Assembly (NCBI RefSeq): GCF_014218805.1
Contig: NZ_JACJUV010000001.1
Location: 3,670,501-3,734,500 of the forward strand
Length of the DNA stretch: 64,000 nucleotides
Reading direction: 5' to 3'
DNA from: Teredinibacter franksiae
GTDB lineage: Bacteria; Pseudomonadota; Gammaproteobacteria; Pseudomonadales; Cellvibrionaceae
Part shown: in pieces, positions 34,384 through 42,476 of the stretch
Layout of the letters: each line of letters begins with the position of its first letter
Position numbering within the stretch: the first letter of the stretch is position 1
Program-made: the position numbers and the translations under genes
The notes under the pieces: model-generated
What the model was told of the DNA's origin: nothing
The model's database searches: none
What the model saw: the letters and a program-made list of their open reading frames with translations, nothing else

Positions 34384-34521
34384 AACGCTGCTTTCGCGGA
34401 TGTATGTGCTTCTCAGGGTAAGAGTGTTGGTATTGGGTTGTAGGGTTTGTGCTTGGATATTACGTATGAGATGAATCTAACTAACGCTGCTCTCGCACAT
34501 CCATGTGCTTCGCAGCGTAAG
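34384..34521. repeat. Pair of imperfect 39-base direct repeats
   Basis: Copy 1 at 34384-34422 and copy 2 at 34483-34521. Conserved words AACGCTGCT, TCGC, ATGTGCTTC and GTAAG; the second copy extends into GCACATCC. They resemble a small REP-like unit, but only two copies are seen in the window. Confidence 0.6.
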
Positions 34522-34534
34522 CACATCCTTGTGC

Positions 34535-34558
34535 AAAAAAACCCCGCTGAGCGGGGCT
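34535..34558 (-). terminator. Intrinsic terminator of the 1116-residue TonB receptor gene
   Basis: On the minus strand: AGCCCCGC, loop TCA, GCGGGG, then a run of seven T. It lies 27 bases beyond the stop codon of the receptor gene. Confidence 0.9.
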
Positions 34559-34584
34559 GAGGGTTATGGTTAGTTGGTGCTTCC

Positions 34585-37500
34585 TTAGAATTTACCTTTC
34601 ACTACGAAAGCCACACGCCGATCGGCAACGAACCAAGAGCGCCCGGTTTCCAGTCCTTCATTGTTGAGTAGCATAATGGTCTCAGATTGAGAGTTGGTCA
34701 GGTTTGTACCTTGAACGCCCAGTTCGATATTGTCGGTCACATCGAAAAATACGGAGCCGTCGAGCTGGCCGTGATTGTCGTAAAATAGTGGTGCTTTGCT
34801 GATTACATCGCGGGTAGTTAGGAGGTATTTCGAACGCCAGTGGTAAGCCAAGCGGGCATTCCAGCGGTCTTTGTCGTAGAAACCAACTAGGTTTACAGTC
34901 TCTTTCGATTGGCCTTGTAGTGGAACACTGTCGAGTGATACGCGAATGCCAGTGTCGTTGGCATCGGCGCCAACCCAGCCAGCCTGATCGTAAGATTCTT
35001 CGTTGTTGGGTACACCGCTGGCATCGATGTAAGTGTAAGTTGCCTGTATACCAAAGCCGTCAAATACGCCTTCAAAAGCCTGTTGGTAGGCGAGTTCGAA
35101 GCCGTCCATTTTGGCGTTGCCGCCATTAACCGTGCCGTACATATCTACCTGTTGCGTTACGCCGGATGAGTTGTTCGTTACTGGTTGAAAATTACCTCCT
35201 TTAATGAAGTAATTACTCAGATTTTTGTGGAAAATTGTGCCGCTAAGTTGGCCTACATCGGAGAAATACCATTCCAGTGCCAAGTCATATTGCACAGAAC
35301 CCATTGGCTCCATGTAGGGGTTGTCACCGCTACCGTTCCAGCTGCTTACATAGGCGGTTTCAATCAATTGCTCTTCAGCGGTCGGGTTTTCTTCATCCAC
35401 CGGCGTCGGGCGAATCGTTTGCACCGATTCAGAGCCGAATACAACGCGGTTTTGTACATCGCCAATATCCGGTAAGGCAACCGCCTCCGCTAAGGCGAAG
35501 CGGGCTATTAGGTCGTCGGTGAGTTCTAGTTTGAAGTTAAAGCTAGGTAAGAACATTTTAAAATCTGCCTTCGCCGATTGGGCTTCGGCTGAATAGTCAC
35601 CAAAACCTTGCTCGGCATTACTCAGGTAGTTAATGTCTTCCGAAGCCCAGGGATTACCCGCCAGCCAAACTTCCATCTCGGCGCCGGTTGGGGGCTGGCC
35701 AAGTTCTGCCGTGGCATATTCGATAACACTTTGGGCCGTGATCGATGAGCCAAGCTCGGCCGGGGGGGCATCCACGGCCACCAGATCTGGAAAGCGAATG
35801 AAGCCATTAGATTCGCGGCTTAGTTCGACATAACGCAGGCCAATATTACCGGAGTAACGCAGCTCACCGTCGCCGCCAAAATCGAGGCGAATATAGAGGG
35901 CCTTATTGGTTTCAGTCGTTTCGAAGATTTGACTTTCGTCGAATACGTCGTAGACATCGTTACTGGAATAGCCTTCCCAGGAACCGCCTGCGGATGTGAT
36001 GAGGTCGCGGGTATTATTTGGCGCCAGTACTGCTCGCACAAAGTCTTCGGTGGCGTGAATGGTTTTGCCTTCGGGGATATTAACAACACCGCCGCCGTGA
36101 AAGTCGGACCAATCTACGTATTCCCAATCACCCGATTGTGCGGCGTAGTCTTCATCCATTAACCAACCCGCTCGCGCGCTTGACCATTCCGGTGCAACAG
36201 AGCTCCAGTCCCAGCCGGTATCGCGAATAAGTTGTTCGCGTTTGGCGTAGCGTATGCCTGCTTTTACTGATTTAAAGAAGTTGTCGCCTTCAAATTGATA
36301 GGTGCCGTCTATGGTTGCGGCTGTGGACTCACCTTCTGATCGCTCGTATTTGTCCATGGCGGAACGCCAGAAGTAGGAGTTAGGGTCGTTATAGTAATTG
36401 GTGTCCCCTGCGGGGTCGTTGCTGAAGCCTGGATATATGGCTTCGAAATAGGGGTTGCCATCACCGTCGACAGGTACATCACCCGGATAGGTGGTGAATA
36501 GGTCGGGGTTTGCATCTCTATATCCATGCCAGGGTTCTATCAGTGTCAGCGTTGGTGTTTTACCTGAAGTATCGTAGTTCTGAGAGGCGAAAGAGCCTAG
36601 GTGGATAACCAAATCATCAACGGAGGTTTCAGCATCGATATATTGTAGGTCGGCCTCCAGCTCAAGATTGTCACTGGCATGCCATTTTATATTCAGTGAC
36701 ATGTCTTCAATCAGGTTACGCGTGTCTTGAACTCGGCTGTCGGTCTGGAATTTGTGTCCAAACTGAGGGCGGGAGTTGGTGCCCCAAGTACGGGAGGCGT
36801 GGTCCACGTTTCCGCCGGATACACGCCAGCCGTTGTGGGTTGGGCCGCCCCAAACCAAGGTGCCTGATTCAAATAGGCCGTTTTCGTCAAAGGCTAGTAT
36901 GTCGGTTTCAGGATTGCCGGTATCGAGGGCTGTAGATTCTCGGCGATCAATATCTTGAAATCCGCCTTGATATTTAAGTGCCTGTTCATGCCAGGAAAGC
37001 TGTGCTTCAGAGCGGATGTAATCCAGGGTAACTTCTACAGTATCATTAGGATTGGCCCATTGTAGAGAGGTGGCAAAGCCCTGGCGTTCACGATCATCGG
37101 TTTTCATTAAGGCGTTGGCCGCATTCGGAAGCCATACTGTGCCATTGTTATCGACGCCTTCAAAGCTTTCGGCTCCTGGAATGTTGCGTGCCCAGTACTC
37201 TACATAGGCATCACTTTGAATGCCGTGGGATTCGCCCACTAGGGTGGAATCAGCAATATTCAGTAACAAGCCAAACTCACCCAGATCCGTGTCCCAGCGA
37301 TCGCTGAACAGCCCTGAAAAAGTGGGGCTCCATTCTTCGGCGAGGTCACCATAGGAGTAGTCAATAGTGAAGGCTGCTTGGCGATTATCACTGTCGAAGG
37401 GTTTGCGGGTGTGCAGGGTAATGGTGCCCCCTATACCGCCTTCAATCATATCCGCCGTCTGATTTTTAAAAACTTCCACTTTTCCCATAAGCTCGGGTGG

Positions 37501-37935
37501 CACATCTTGGAATGACAGGCCTCGGCCAGAATTGGCTGTAAAAGAGTCGCGACCATTAAACTCTGAACGGGTTTGAGTCATGCCTCGAATGATGGCGCCA
37601 GAACCTTCAACGCTGAAGTGGTCGGGGTCGTCTGGACCCGCAAATCGTTCTACGGCCACACCGGGCAGACGTTGAATGGCTTCGAGTACCGAGCGGTCGG
37701 GCAGGCTGCCAATATCCTCAGCCGAGATGGCGTCGACAAAAGTATCGGCTTCGCGTTTTATATCTTGGGCATTCTGCAGATTCACTCGGGTTCCACTGAC
37801 GACTACCTCCTCGAGCATGTCTGCGTCGTCTTGGGCATTGGCCTGATAGGAGCCAAGGGCGGATGTGAGTACGATGAGTGAAGAGGCCAGTGCTATGCTT
37901 TTTCGGCTATGAATTTTGCGCATTTTATTATTCAT
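34585..37935 (-). CDS. Large TonB-dependent receptor, carbohydrate-uptake type
   Basis: A 1116-residue outer-membrane receptor. Signal peptide about 1-34 (ending YQANAQDD), TonB-box region EEVVVSGTRVN (about 42-52), plug domain about 55-180 (DIGSLPDRSVLEAIQRLPGVAVERF, GAIIRGMTQTRSEFNGR, MIEGGIGGTITLHTRKPFDS), then a very large barrel ending AFVVKGKF. The length and the plug type match the receptors of oligosaccharide-utilisation loci in Cellvibrionaceae-like bacteria. The gene lies between a small-gene group and a broken BNR-4 gene, close to the GH31 enzyme, so a sugar oligomer is the likely cargo; identity unknown. Followed by a strong terminator, with an operator-like site 204 bases upstream. 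Confidence 0.9.
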   Translation of the reverse strand: MNNKMRKIHSRKSIALASSLIVLTSALGSYQANAQDDADMLEEVVVSGTRVNLQNAQDIKREADTFVDAISAEDIGSLPDRSVLEAIQRLPGVAVERFAGPDDPDHFSVEGSGAIIRGMTQTRSEFNGRDSFTANSGRGLSFQDVPPELMGKVEVFKNQTADMIEGGIGGTITLHTRKPFDSDNRQAAFTIDYSYGDLAEEWSPTFSGLFSDRWDTDLGEFGLLLNIADSTLVGESHGIQSDAYVEYWARNIPGAESFEGVDNNGTVWLPNAANALMKTDDRERQGFATSLQWANPNDTVEVTLDYIRSEAQLSWHEQALKYQGGFQDIDRRESTALDTGNPETDILAFDENGLFESGTLVWGGPTHNGWRVSGGNVDHASRTWGTNSRPQFGHKFQTDSRVQDTRNLIEDMSLNIKWHASDNLELEADLQYIDAETSVDDLVIHLGSFASQNYDTSGKTPTLTLIEPWHGYRDANPDLFTTYPGDVPVDGDGNPYFEAIYPGFSNDPAGDTNYYNDPNSYFWRSAMDKYERSEGESTAATIDGTYQFEGDNFFKSVKAGIRYAKREQLIRDTGWDWSSVAPEWSSARAGWLMDEDYAAQSGDWEYVDWSDFHGGGVVNIPEGKTIHATEDFVRAVLAPNNTRDLITSAGGSWEGYSSNDVYDVFDESQIFETTETNKALYIRLDFGGDGELRYSGNIGLRYVELSRESNGFIRFPDLVAVDAPPAELGSSITAQSVIEYATAELGQPPTGAEMEVWLAGNPWASEDINYLSNAEQGFGDYSAEAQSAKADFKMFLPSFNFKLELTDDLIARFALAEAVALPDIGDVQNRVVFGSESVQTIRPTPVDEENPTAEEQLIETAYVSSWNGSGDNPYMEPMGSVQYDLALEWYFSDVGQLSGTIFHKNLSNYFIKGGNFQPVTNNSSGVTQQVDMYGTVNGGNAKMDGFELAYQQAFEGVFDGFGIQATYTYIDASGVPNNEESYDQAGWVGADANDTGIRVSLDSVPLQGQSKETVNLVGFYDKDRWNARLAYHWRSKYLLTTRDVISKAPLFYDNHGQLDGSVFFDVTDNIELGVQGTNLTNSQSETIMLLNNEGLETGRSWFVADRRVAFVVKGKF

Positions 37936-38320
37936 GGAAACTCTCTTTTGTTATGGAATAGATCTAAGTACTGGAGCATTTATGAATGCGCCCTTAAGGC
38001 TACGGCCCCTCAAGGGTGGTTTGTGCGGCTCCAACTGCCAACATGAAGTGATGGTGATCTCCTAACTACAGGTAGCGAGCGTTTTTCCGGTTCTTCGGCC
38101 GGTTATTGGGTAGGTGACGAATTGGATTTTACGGCGTTCTAGTATACAAGTCTATATGATGATTTTTGCGCCGATTGGTTTGGGCTAGGTGAGGACGCCT
38201 GCTGAGACCCTGCGGGCAGGGGGTTGCTTTGAAGGGTGGTCCATTATGTCTGGAGTTTATGGGGCGCTATGGTTGTATTGGTTCTTACCTGAGGAGGCTC
38301 TGTCGGGGTGATGTGAGTGT
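37936..38320. other. Upstream region of the TonB receptor with a near-palindromic GTATAC site
   Basis: No gene supported. CTAGTATACAAG (38139-38150) is palindromic at 10 of 12 positions around GTATAC, the kind of core bound by GntR/LacI-type sugar regulators. It lies 204 bases upstream of the receptor start. The rest is unstructured leader and the end of the BNR-4 pseudogene. Confidence 0.4.
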
Positions 38321-39669
38321 TTACTCCGGCACCCACTCCAGTAGCTGGATAGCTGAGGGGGTAGAAGCTTTGGCTTGGGCGTCGTTGCCGTCTTGCTGGT
38401 TAACTTTCTGCAGCAACATATTTGCGCGTTTGTGTTTATTCCATTGTTGCGGGTCGATGCTAGGTTCCCATGCGCCTAGGTTTTCGCTCGTAAGAAAGCG
38501 GTGCCGCCACAGCGGGTTGTGCCAGTTGTCTATTGTTGAAGCAATAACTCGGCCGCTGTGGAAGTCATCGCGGTATATCAGGTGGATAGGCTTGTGTTCG
38601 GTGTCGGGGCTTGTTTCTACCAACAATGCTGCGCGCGACCACGGTGGGCGCTTGGTGCCTATACCGCTCAGGGTAAAGTTTTCCGGGGCAGGGGCAGTTG
38701 AGACTTCTTGCCAATGCCCATCTTGCATGAATAAAACTCTATAGCGCGGGCTGGCATTGGGGGTGTCGGCCCAATAGCTGGCAATGAACGGGTTGCTGTG
38801 TTCGTCGGCCGCGACCACCGGTGGGTTCATTAGCTTGTGATTTGAGGGATATGTTTTACGACATGAGCATTGCTCAATGTGATCGGAAGTTGATAGTGGT
38901 TGCCGATGTCGGTGAGCCAGGTTTTACCCCCGTCGTTTGAGCGTGCTTAGGCGATATCGTGATTACTGGCCACATCTGGGTTTTCTCTCCAAATCCACGC
39001 TAGATGAACAACGCCCCTGGCGTCTATGGCCATATCCCAATATGCGCTCCGCTGGCCTTCCCCATCAATTAGCGCGCTGTGTAGTCGCTGCCATGTTTGC
39101 GTGGCAACATTGTATTGGTTCATTACCAGCGTACCGCGTCCTGAGCCACCGTCCCGGTATTGGAATAAAAGATCGCCCGATGGCAGCTGGTAAAATTGCG
39201 GGTAAGTTACACTTTGGTCAAGCGTTTGGGCCATGGGCTGGCGTTTCAATTCAAGCCCGCCGGGCTCAATGCTACGAGCATAGTTGAGAGGGTTGTTGTG
39301 GTGGTCCCAGGCAATATGCAGAAAACTATCACCATCAACCATAAGGCTAATATGGTTGTGGGCGTCTACTACATTGCCGGAATACGGGGTAATGTATTTT
39401 TGCCAGTTTGTTGAATCGGATTGACGTTTGGCAACGACCAATTGTGCCTGCGCATTGTAATAGGCCGCGTATTGAACATTCCCGTGGGTGTAGAGTGTTT
39501 GTCTTGCGCCCGCCAACACGTTAACAGAGCTTCCTGCCCAGGCATTTTTGTCTATGGTGATAACGCGAGCGCCTGCGGTAACTTTCTGGGCCGCTTTCTC
39601 TGGATGTGTGCAGCCAAAGAAACACGGCACTATAAGGGATAAAAATATGAATTCGATTATTCGCTGCAT
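38321..39669 (-). pseudogene. BNR-4 repeat family protein, broken by a stop codon and a frameshift
   Basis: Two open parts belong together. The 5' part (39669-38947) encodes a lipoprotein start (lipobox FFGC) and the BNR-4 core (DAHNHISLMVDGDSFLHIAWDHHNNPLNYARS) and stops in NPDVASNHDIA. Directly after the TAA stop (38947-38949) the same frame continues ARSNDGGKTWLTDIG, the expected Asp-box repeat, so the stop replaces what was probably Tyr. The frame is lost again near 38841, where one base is missing in an A run (KHIPQ then NHKLMNPPVV), and the rest (to 38321, ending LLEWVPE) is intact. BNR-4 proteins include secreted polysaccharide lyase-like propellers (PL24/PL25 relatives). Sequencing error cannot be excluded. 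Confidence 0.82.
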
Positions 39670-39794
39670 TAATAGTGTTTGGCAGGATTAGGCGCGTGTT
39701 TGATTATGATTCAAGACAGTTGCAATGTCTTGCTGTATCTTTGTTGGACAATTGTTTTGGTGGTCTAGAATTCTTTGTCGGGTTGTATTTACAC

Positions 39795-40874
39795 ATGAAA
39801 AATTATGGCTTATTAACGATTATGCTGCTTATTGTGGGGTGTGATAACACCGCGCAGCCAGACGCTTTATCATCACACCATAGCGAAATCGCAGCTAAGA
39901 ATGTAGAGCTGTTGATATTGGAAAATTCACATGTGAGCTTGGCCGTATCACCACAAATGGGTGGGCGGGTGTTGGAGCTTTCTCTTAATGGCAAACCTAA
40001 TATATTGTCCGTTGGTGATGCTGTGGCGTTAAAGCCAGAACCCGAGGTAACCGCTAGCGCCGACAATATCGCCTACCTTGGACATACTGTTTGGTTGGGC
40101 CCGCAGTCGGAATGGTGGAAGCATCAGCAGGTAAACTCTGCTCGTCGCGATGCCGCTGCAGCCTGGCCACCGGACCCTTGGTTGGTGCAGTCAAAAAATA
40201 CAGTCGTGGGTCACAGTGAGCGGTTAGTTGAGTTTGCAGGGGTGCCTAGTCCGGTTTCTGGCGTGCAACTGAATAAACGTTTTTCACTTGACCCTATACA
40301 CCCATCACGGGTAAAGGTTGCCGCGGAAGCTATTAATATTCATGAAACAGAAAATGTAAGCTGGGATATTTGGTTTAACACTCGTGTGAATGCGGGAACA
40401 AAGGTGTATGTGCCGGTAGACGAGGAAAGTTCGTTGCGGAAACAAACACCCTTTTCCGATTCTGCTAGCCCGCTAACCTATGCGATAAAAGATAACCTGT
40501 TTACTTTGCTAACGCCTCCGCCAGATGCAGGGAAAAATGAACGCAGTGGAAAGTTTTTTATTCAGCCCTCGCAGGGCTGGCTGGCGGCCTTTAATGATGA
40601 CCAGTTGCTTATTATTCAGTTTCCTTTGTTAGATAAAAGCCTCATCCATCCGGAACAAGGCCACATTGAACTTTATATGCAGTATACCGGGGACAAGTCA
40701 GAGCAGGGTTTATTGGAGCTTGAAGTGCATGCGGCGTATAAAACTCTTCAGCCTGGTAAGCGTATGGCGGCCGAGGAAACGTGGATATTGTTGCCTTATT
40801 TAGGTGGAAATGACGAGGCGAGTCGGCTGTCATTTTTACAGCGGGAAATAATTCGTCTGGGTGCCCTGTATTAG
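39795..40874 (+). CDS. DUF4380-type lipoprotein (sugar-mutarotase-like fold)
   Basis: A 359-residue secreted lipoprotein. MKNYGLLTIMLLIVGC gives a clear lipobox (LIVGC, Cys16) at ATG 39795, so this start replaces the longer frame from 39675, whose extra 40 residues are unlike protein. The DUF4380 pattern is visible: SHVSLAVSPQMGGRVLELSLNGKPNIL, HTVWLGPQSEWW, VSWDIWFNTRVNAGTKVYVPV and AAEETWILLPY. The fold is a beta-sandwich of the aldose-epimerase type. Divergent from the BNR-4 pseudogene, with which it likely shared a regulatory region of about 125 bases. Activity unknown; a role in handling oligosaccharides fits the neighbourhood. Confidence 0.75.
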   Translation: MKNYGLLTIMLLIVGCDNTAQPDALSSHHSEIAAKNVELLILENSHVSLAVSPQMGGRVLELSLNGKPNILSVGDAVALKPEPEVTASADNIAYLGHTVWLGPQSEWWKHQQVNSARRDAAAAWPPDPWLVQSKNTVVGHSERLVEFAGVPSPVSGVQLNKRFSLDPIHPSRVKVAAEAINIHETENVSWDIWFNTRVNAGTKVYVPVDEESSLRKQTPFSDSASPLTYAIKDNLFTLLTPPPDAGKNERSGKFFIQPSQGWLAAFNDDQLLIIQFPLLDKSLIHPEQGHIELYMQYTGDKSEQGLLELEVHAAYKTLQPGKRMAAEETWILLPYLGGNDEASRLSFLQREIIRLGALY

Positions 40875-41574
40875 AATGTTGAGCTTACCTGTTACCTCAA
40901 TAATAAAGCTGACCTGTGTTTTAGGCAGAGCCTGGGGCCTTTGCTGCCGGGCCGTGTAATAAAACTGATTGCCCGTGTCCACTGGCAATGGCCTCACCAT
41001 CACCGCTTTGTGTTCGCGTAAGTTTCCTCGCAATCTTGGTCTGTGCATTGGCAAGCGAGGTGTTCCTGGTTTGTACTGATGGTAAAGACTGGCCGTGAAC
41101 ACCTGTGGAAACAGTGAAAGCTGCGCAGCCGTTTGCCAAGCGTTTCATTTTCATCGTTTAACCCCTAGGGATTAAATTGGGCTGCTCCTGCGCATGGCTT
41201 GTCAACCCGCCAGAACGAACGGGCGCCGGTATACCCAGCAGTCTAGGAAAGCTAGCTTCCCCATGTGTCAGTGCTATCGATTATGGGTTGAGGCCCCGGT
41301 ACTTCTTGCTGCTCGTGAGTTGACCGCCAGGAATAGGCCGCCTTCGCACAGCTAGTCACGTCGTATAAATACGCTTTCTGGCTGAAGTTGGCGTCATATC
41401 TTGCATCGATACTTGCGGGGAATCGCGCCGTATGCTCATGTCGGTAAAACTTACATATAATGCGTTTAGGTATTTCAAGTTATTGATATCTAAGGTAAAA
41501 ATATTTGGCATAAATAGTGTATGTAACAGTGCGGCTTGGCACGGTAGCCAACGGATTGATGGAGAATTTAGGTG
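40875..41574. other. 700-base region with a possible truncated secreted-protein remnant
   Basis: A minus-strand frame at 41154-40921 starts MKMKRLANGCAAFTVSTGVHGQ, which looks like a signal peptide, but runs into low-similarity sequence and stops after 77 codons; a second frame in the same stretch reads NQFYYTARQQRPQALPKTQVSFIIEVTGKLN. Together they could be the decayed start of a secreted protein. Nothing else is seen except the promoter area of the PEP-CTERM gene (about 41450-41570). Confidence 0.3.
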
Positions 41575-42312
41575 ATGACAATGAAGAAGCTCTTAACGGC
41601 GTTTGTAGGCATGATTTTGGTCGCTCAGGTAAGTGCCGCCCCTCTGGATTTTTGGGGTACGGAAGGCTGGGTGCAGGTTGATGATGATGAAGGTGTTGCC
41701 CGTAACGGGTTTGTCGACCCAGGTTGGGGAGGTCAGGATTTTGATGCCGAGTATCTCTACTACCGAGTAGAAGGCAGCACCCTGCATTTGGGTATTCAGG
41801 CTGGTTACGATCTGGTAGATGGGCATGTAAGCGCTTCGGGTCGCGATTATTATGCCGGTGACCTGGCACTTAGTTTTGGTGGTGATTTTGATTACGCGCT
41901 GGATTTTGGTCTGTTGACCAAAGACTACGATCTAGATCTTGTGGATGCTGGTAGCGGCACGGGTGTTGATGCTGCGGGTCTATATTCTGGCGTAACCTGG
42001 AATAACGATATCTACTTTGACGAGTCGGCTCCTTTTGCGATGACGGAGGGCTCTCTGGTGGGTGGTGCTTTGATTGGTACAAGTGCTGACTATGTTGCTT
42101 CTGCCGACAGTTACTTCCGTACGGCGTCTATTGACCTCAATGTATTGGGGCTAACTGAAGGCTTCGATCTGGGTATGCACTGGACAATGTCCTGTGGTAA
42201 TGACGTTGTTGAGGGTGTCACCAGCGTTTCGGTTCCAGAGCCAAAGACTCTGATGCTATTCGCCATTGGCTTTGCAGGGTTGATGATGCGACGTAAATTC
42301 GCCGACGCTTAA
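41575..42312 (+). CDS. PEP-CTERM sorting-domain protein
   Basis: A 245-residue exported protein: signal peptide MTMKKLLTAFVGMILVAQVSAA, an Asp/Gly/Tyr-rich beta-type middle region (about 25-205), and the C-terminal sorting signal SVPEPKTLMLFAIGFAGLMMRRKFADA: VPEP, hydrophobic helix, Arg cluster. PEP-CTERM proteins are cut and anchored by an exosortase (EpsH/XrtA type), but none is encoded in this window. Several start codons are possible (GTG 41572, ATG 41575, ATG 41581); 41575 is taken, 10 bases after a GGAG. The protein is a candidate extracellular/biofilm component. A strong terminator follows. Confidence 0.85.
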   Translation: MTMKKLLTAFVGMILVAQVSAAPLDFWGTEGWVQVDDDEGVARNGFVDPGWGGQDFDAEYLYYRVEGSTLHLGIQAGYDLVDGHVSASGRDYYAGDLALSFGGDFDYALDFGLLTKDYDLDLVDAGSGTGVDAAGLYSGVTWNNDIYFDESAPFAMTEGSLVGGALIGTSADYVASADSYFRTASIDLNVLGLTEGFDLGMHWTMSCGNDVVEGVTSVSVPEPKTLMLFAIGFAGLMMRRKFADA

Positions 42313-42330
42313 TAGCGAACGGCGACGAAA

Positions 42331-42362
42331 AACCGGGTGTTTTCTGAACACCCGGTTTTTTT
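42331..42362 (+). terminator. Intrinsic terminator after the PEP-CTERM gene
   Basis: AACCGGGTGTT, loop TTCTG, AACACCCGGTT (42331-42356), then a run of seven T. An 11-bp perfect stem. Confidence 0.92.
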
Positions 42363-42476
42363 GTGGCCAATTTTGACCATTTAAGCTATCTAATGAGCGA
42401 CAGTTTTTTTCAGATGGCTGTGAATTCAGCTACAATACCGTCCTGACCCATTCCCACCTGTTGCAAGAAACATCAT

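Larger units (their letters stand above)
34119..34584. other. Intergenic region with a pair of 39-base direct repeats
   Basis: No gene supported. Two similar 39-base stretches, 34384-34422 and 34483-34521, share AACGCTGCT, TCGC, ATGTGCTTC, CAG and GTAAG (about 30 of 39 identical), 99 bases apart. The second can fold through GTGCTTCGCAGCGTAAGCAC. The terminator of the following receptor gene closes the region. Confidence 0.55.

Noticed and set aside
38229-38744. 171-codon plus-strand frame opposite the BNR-4 pseudogene
   Set aside because: The minus strand carries clear BNR-4 homology in the same interval; this is the antisense shadow.
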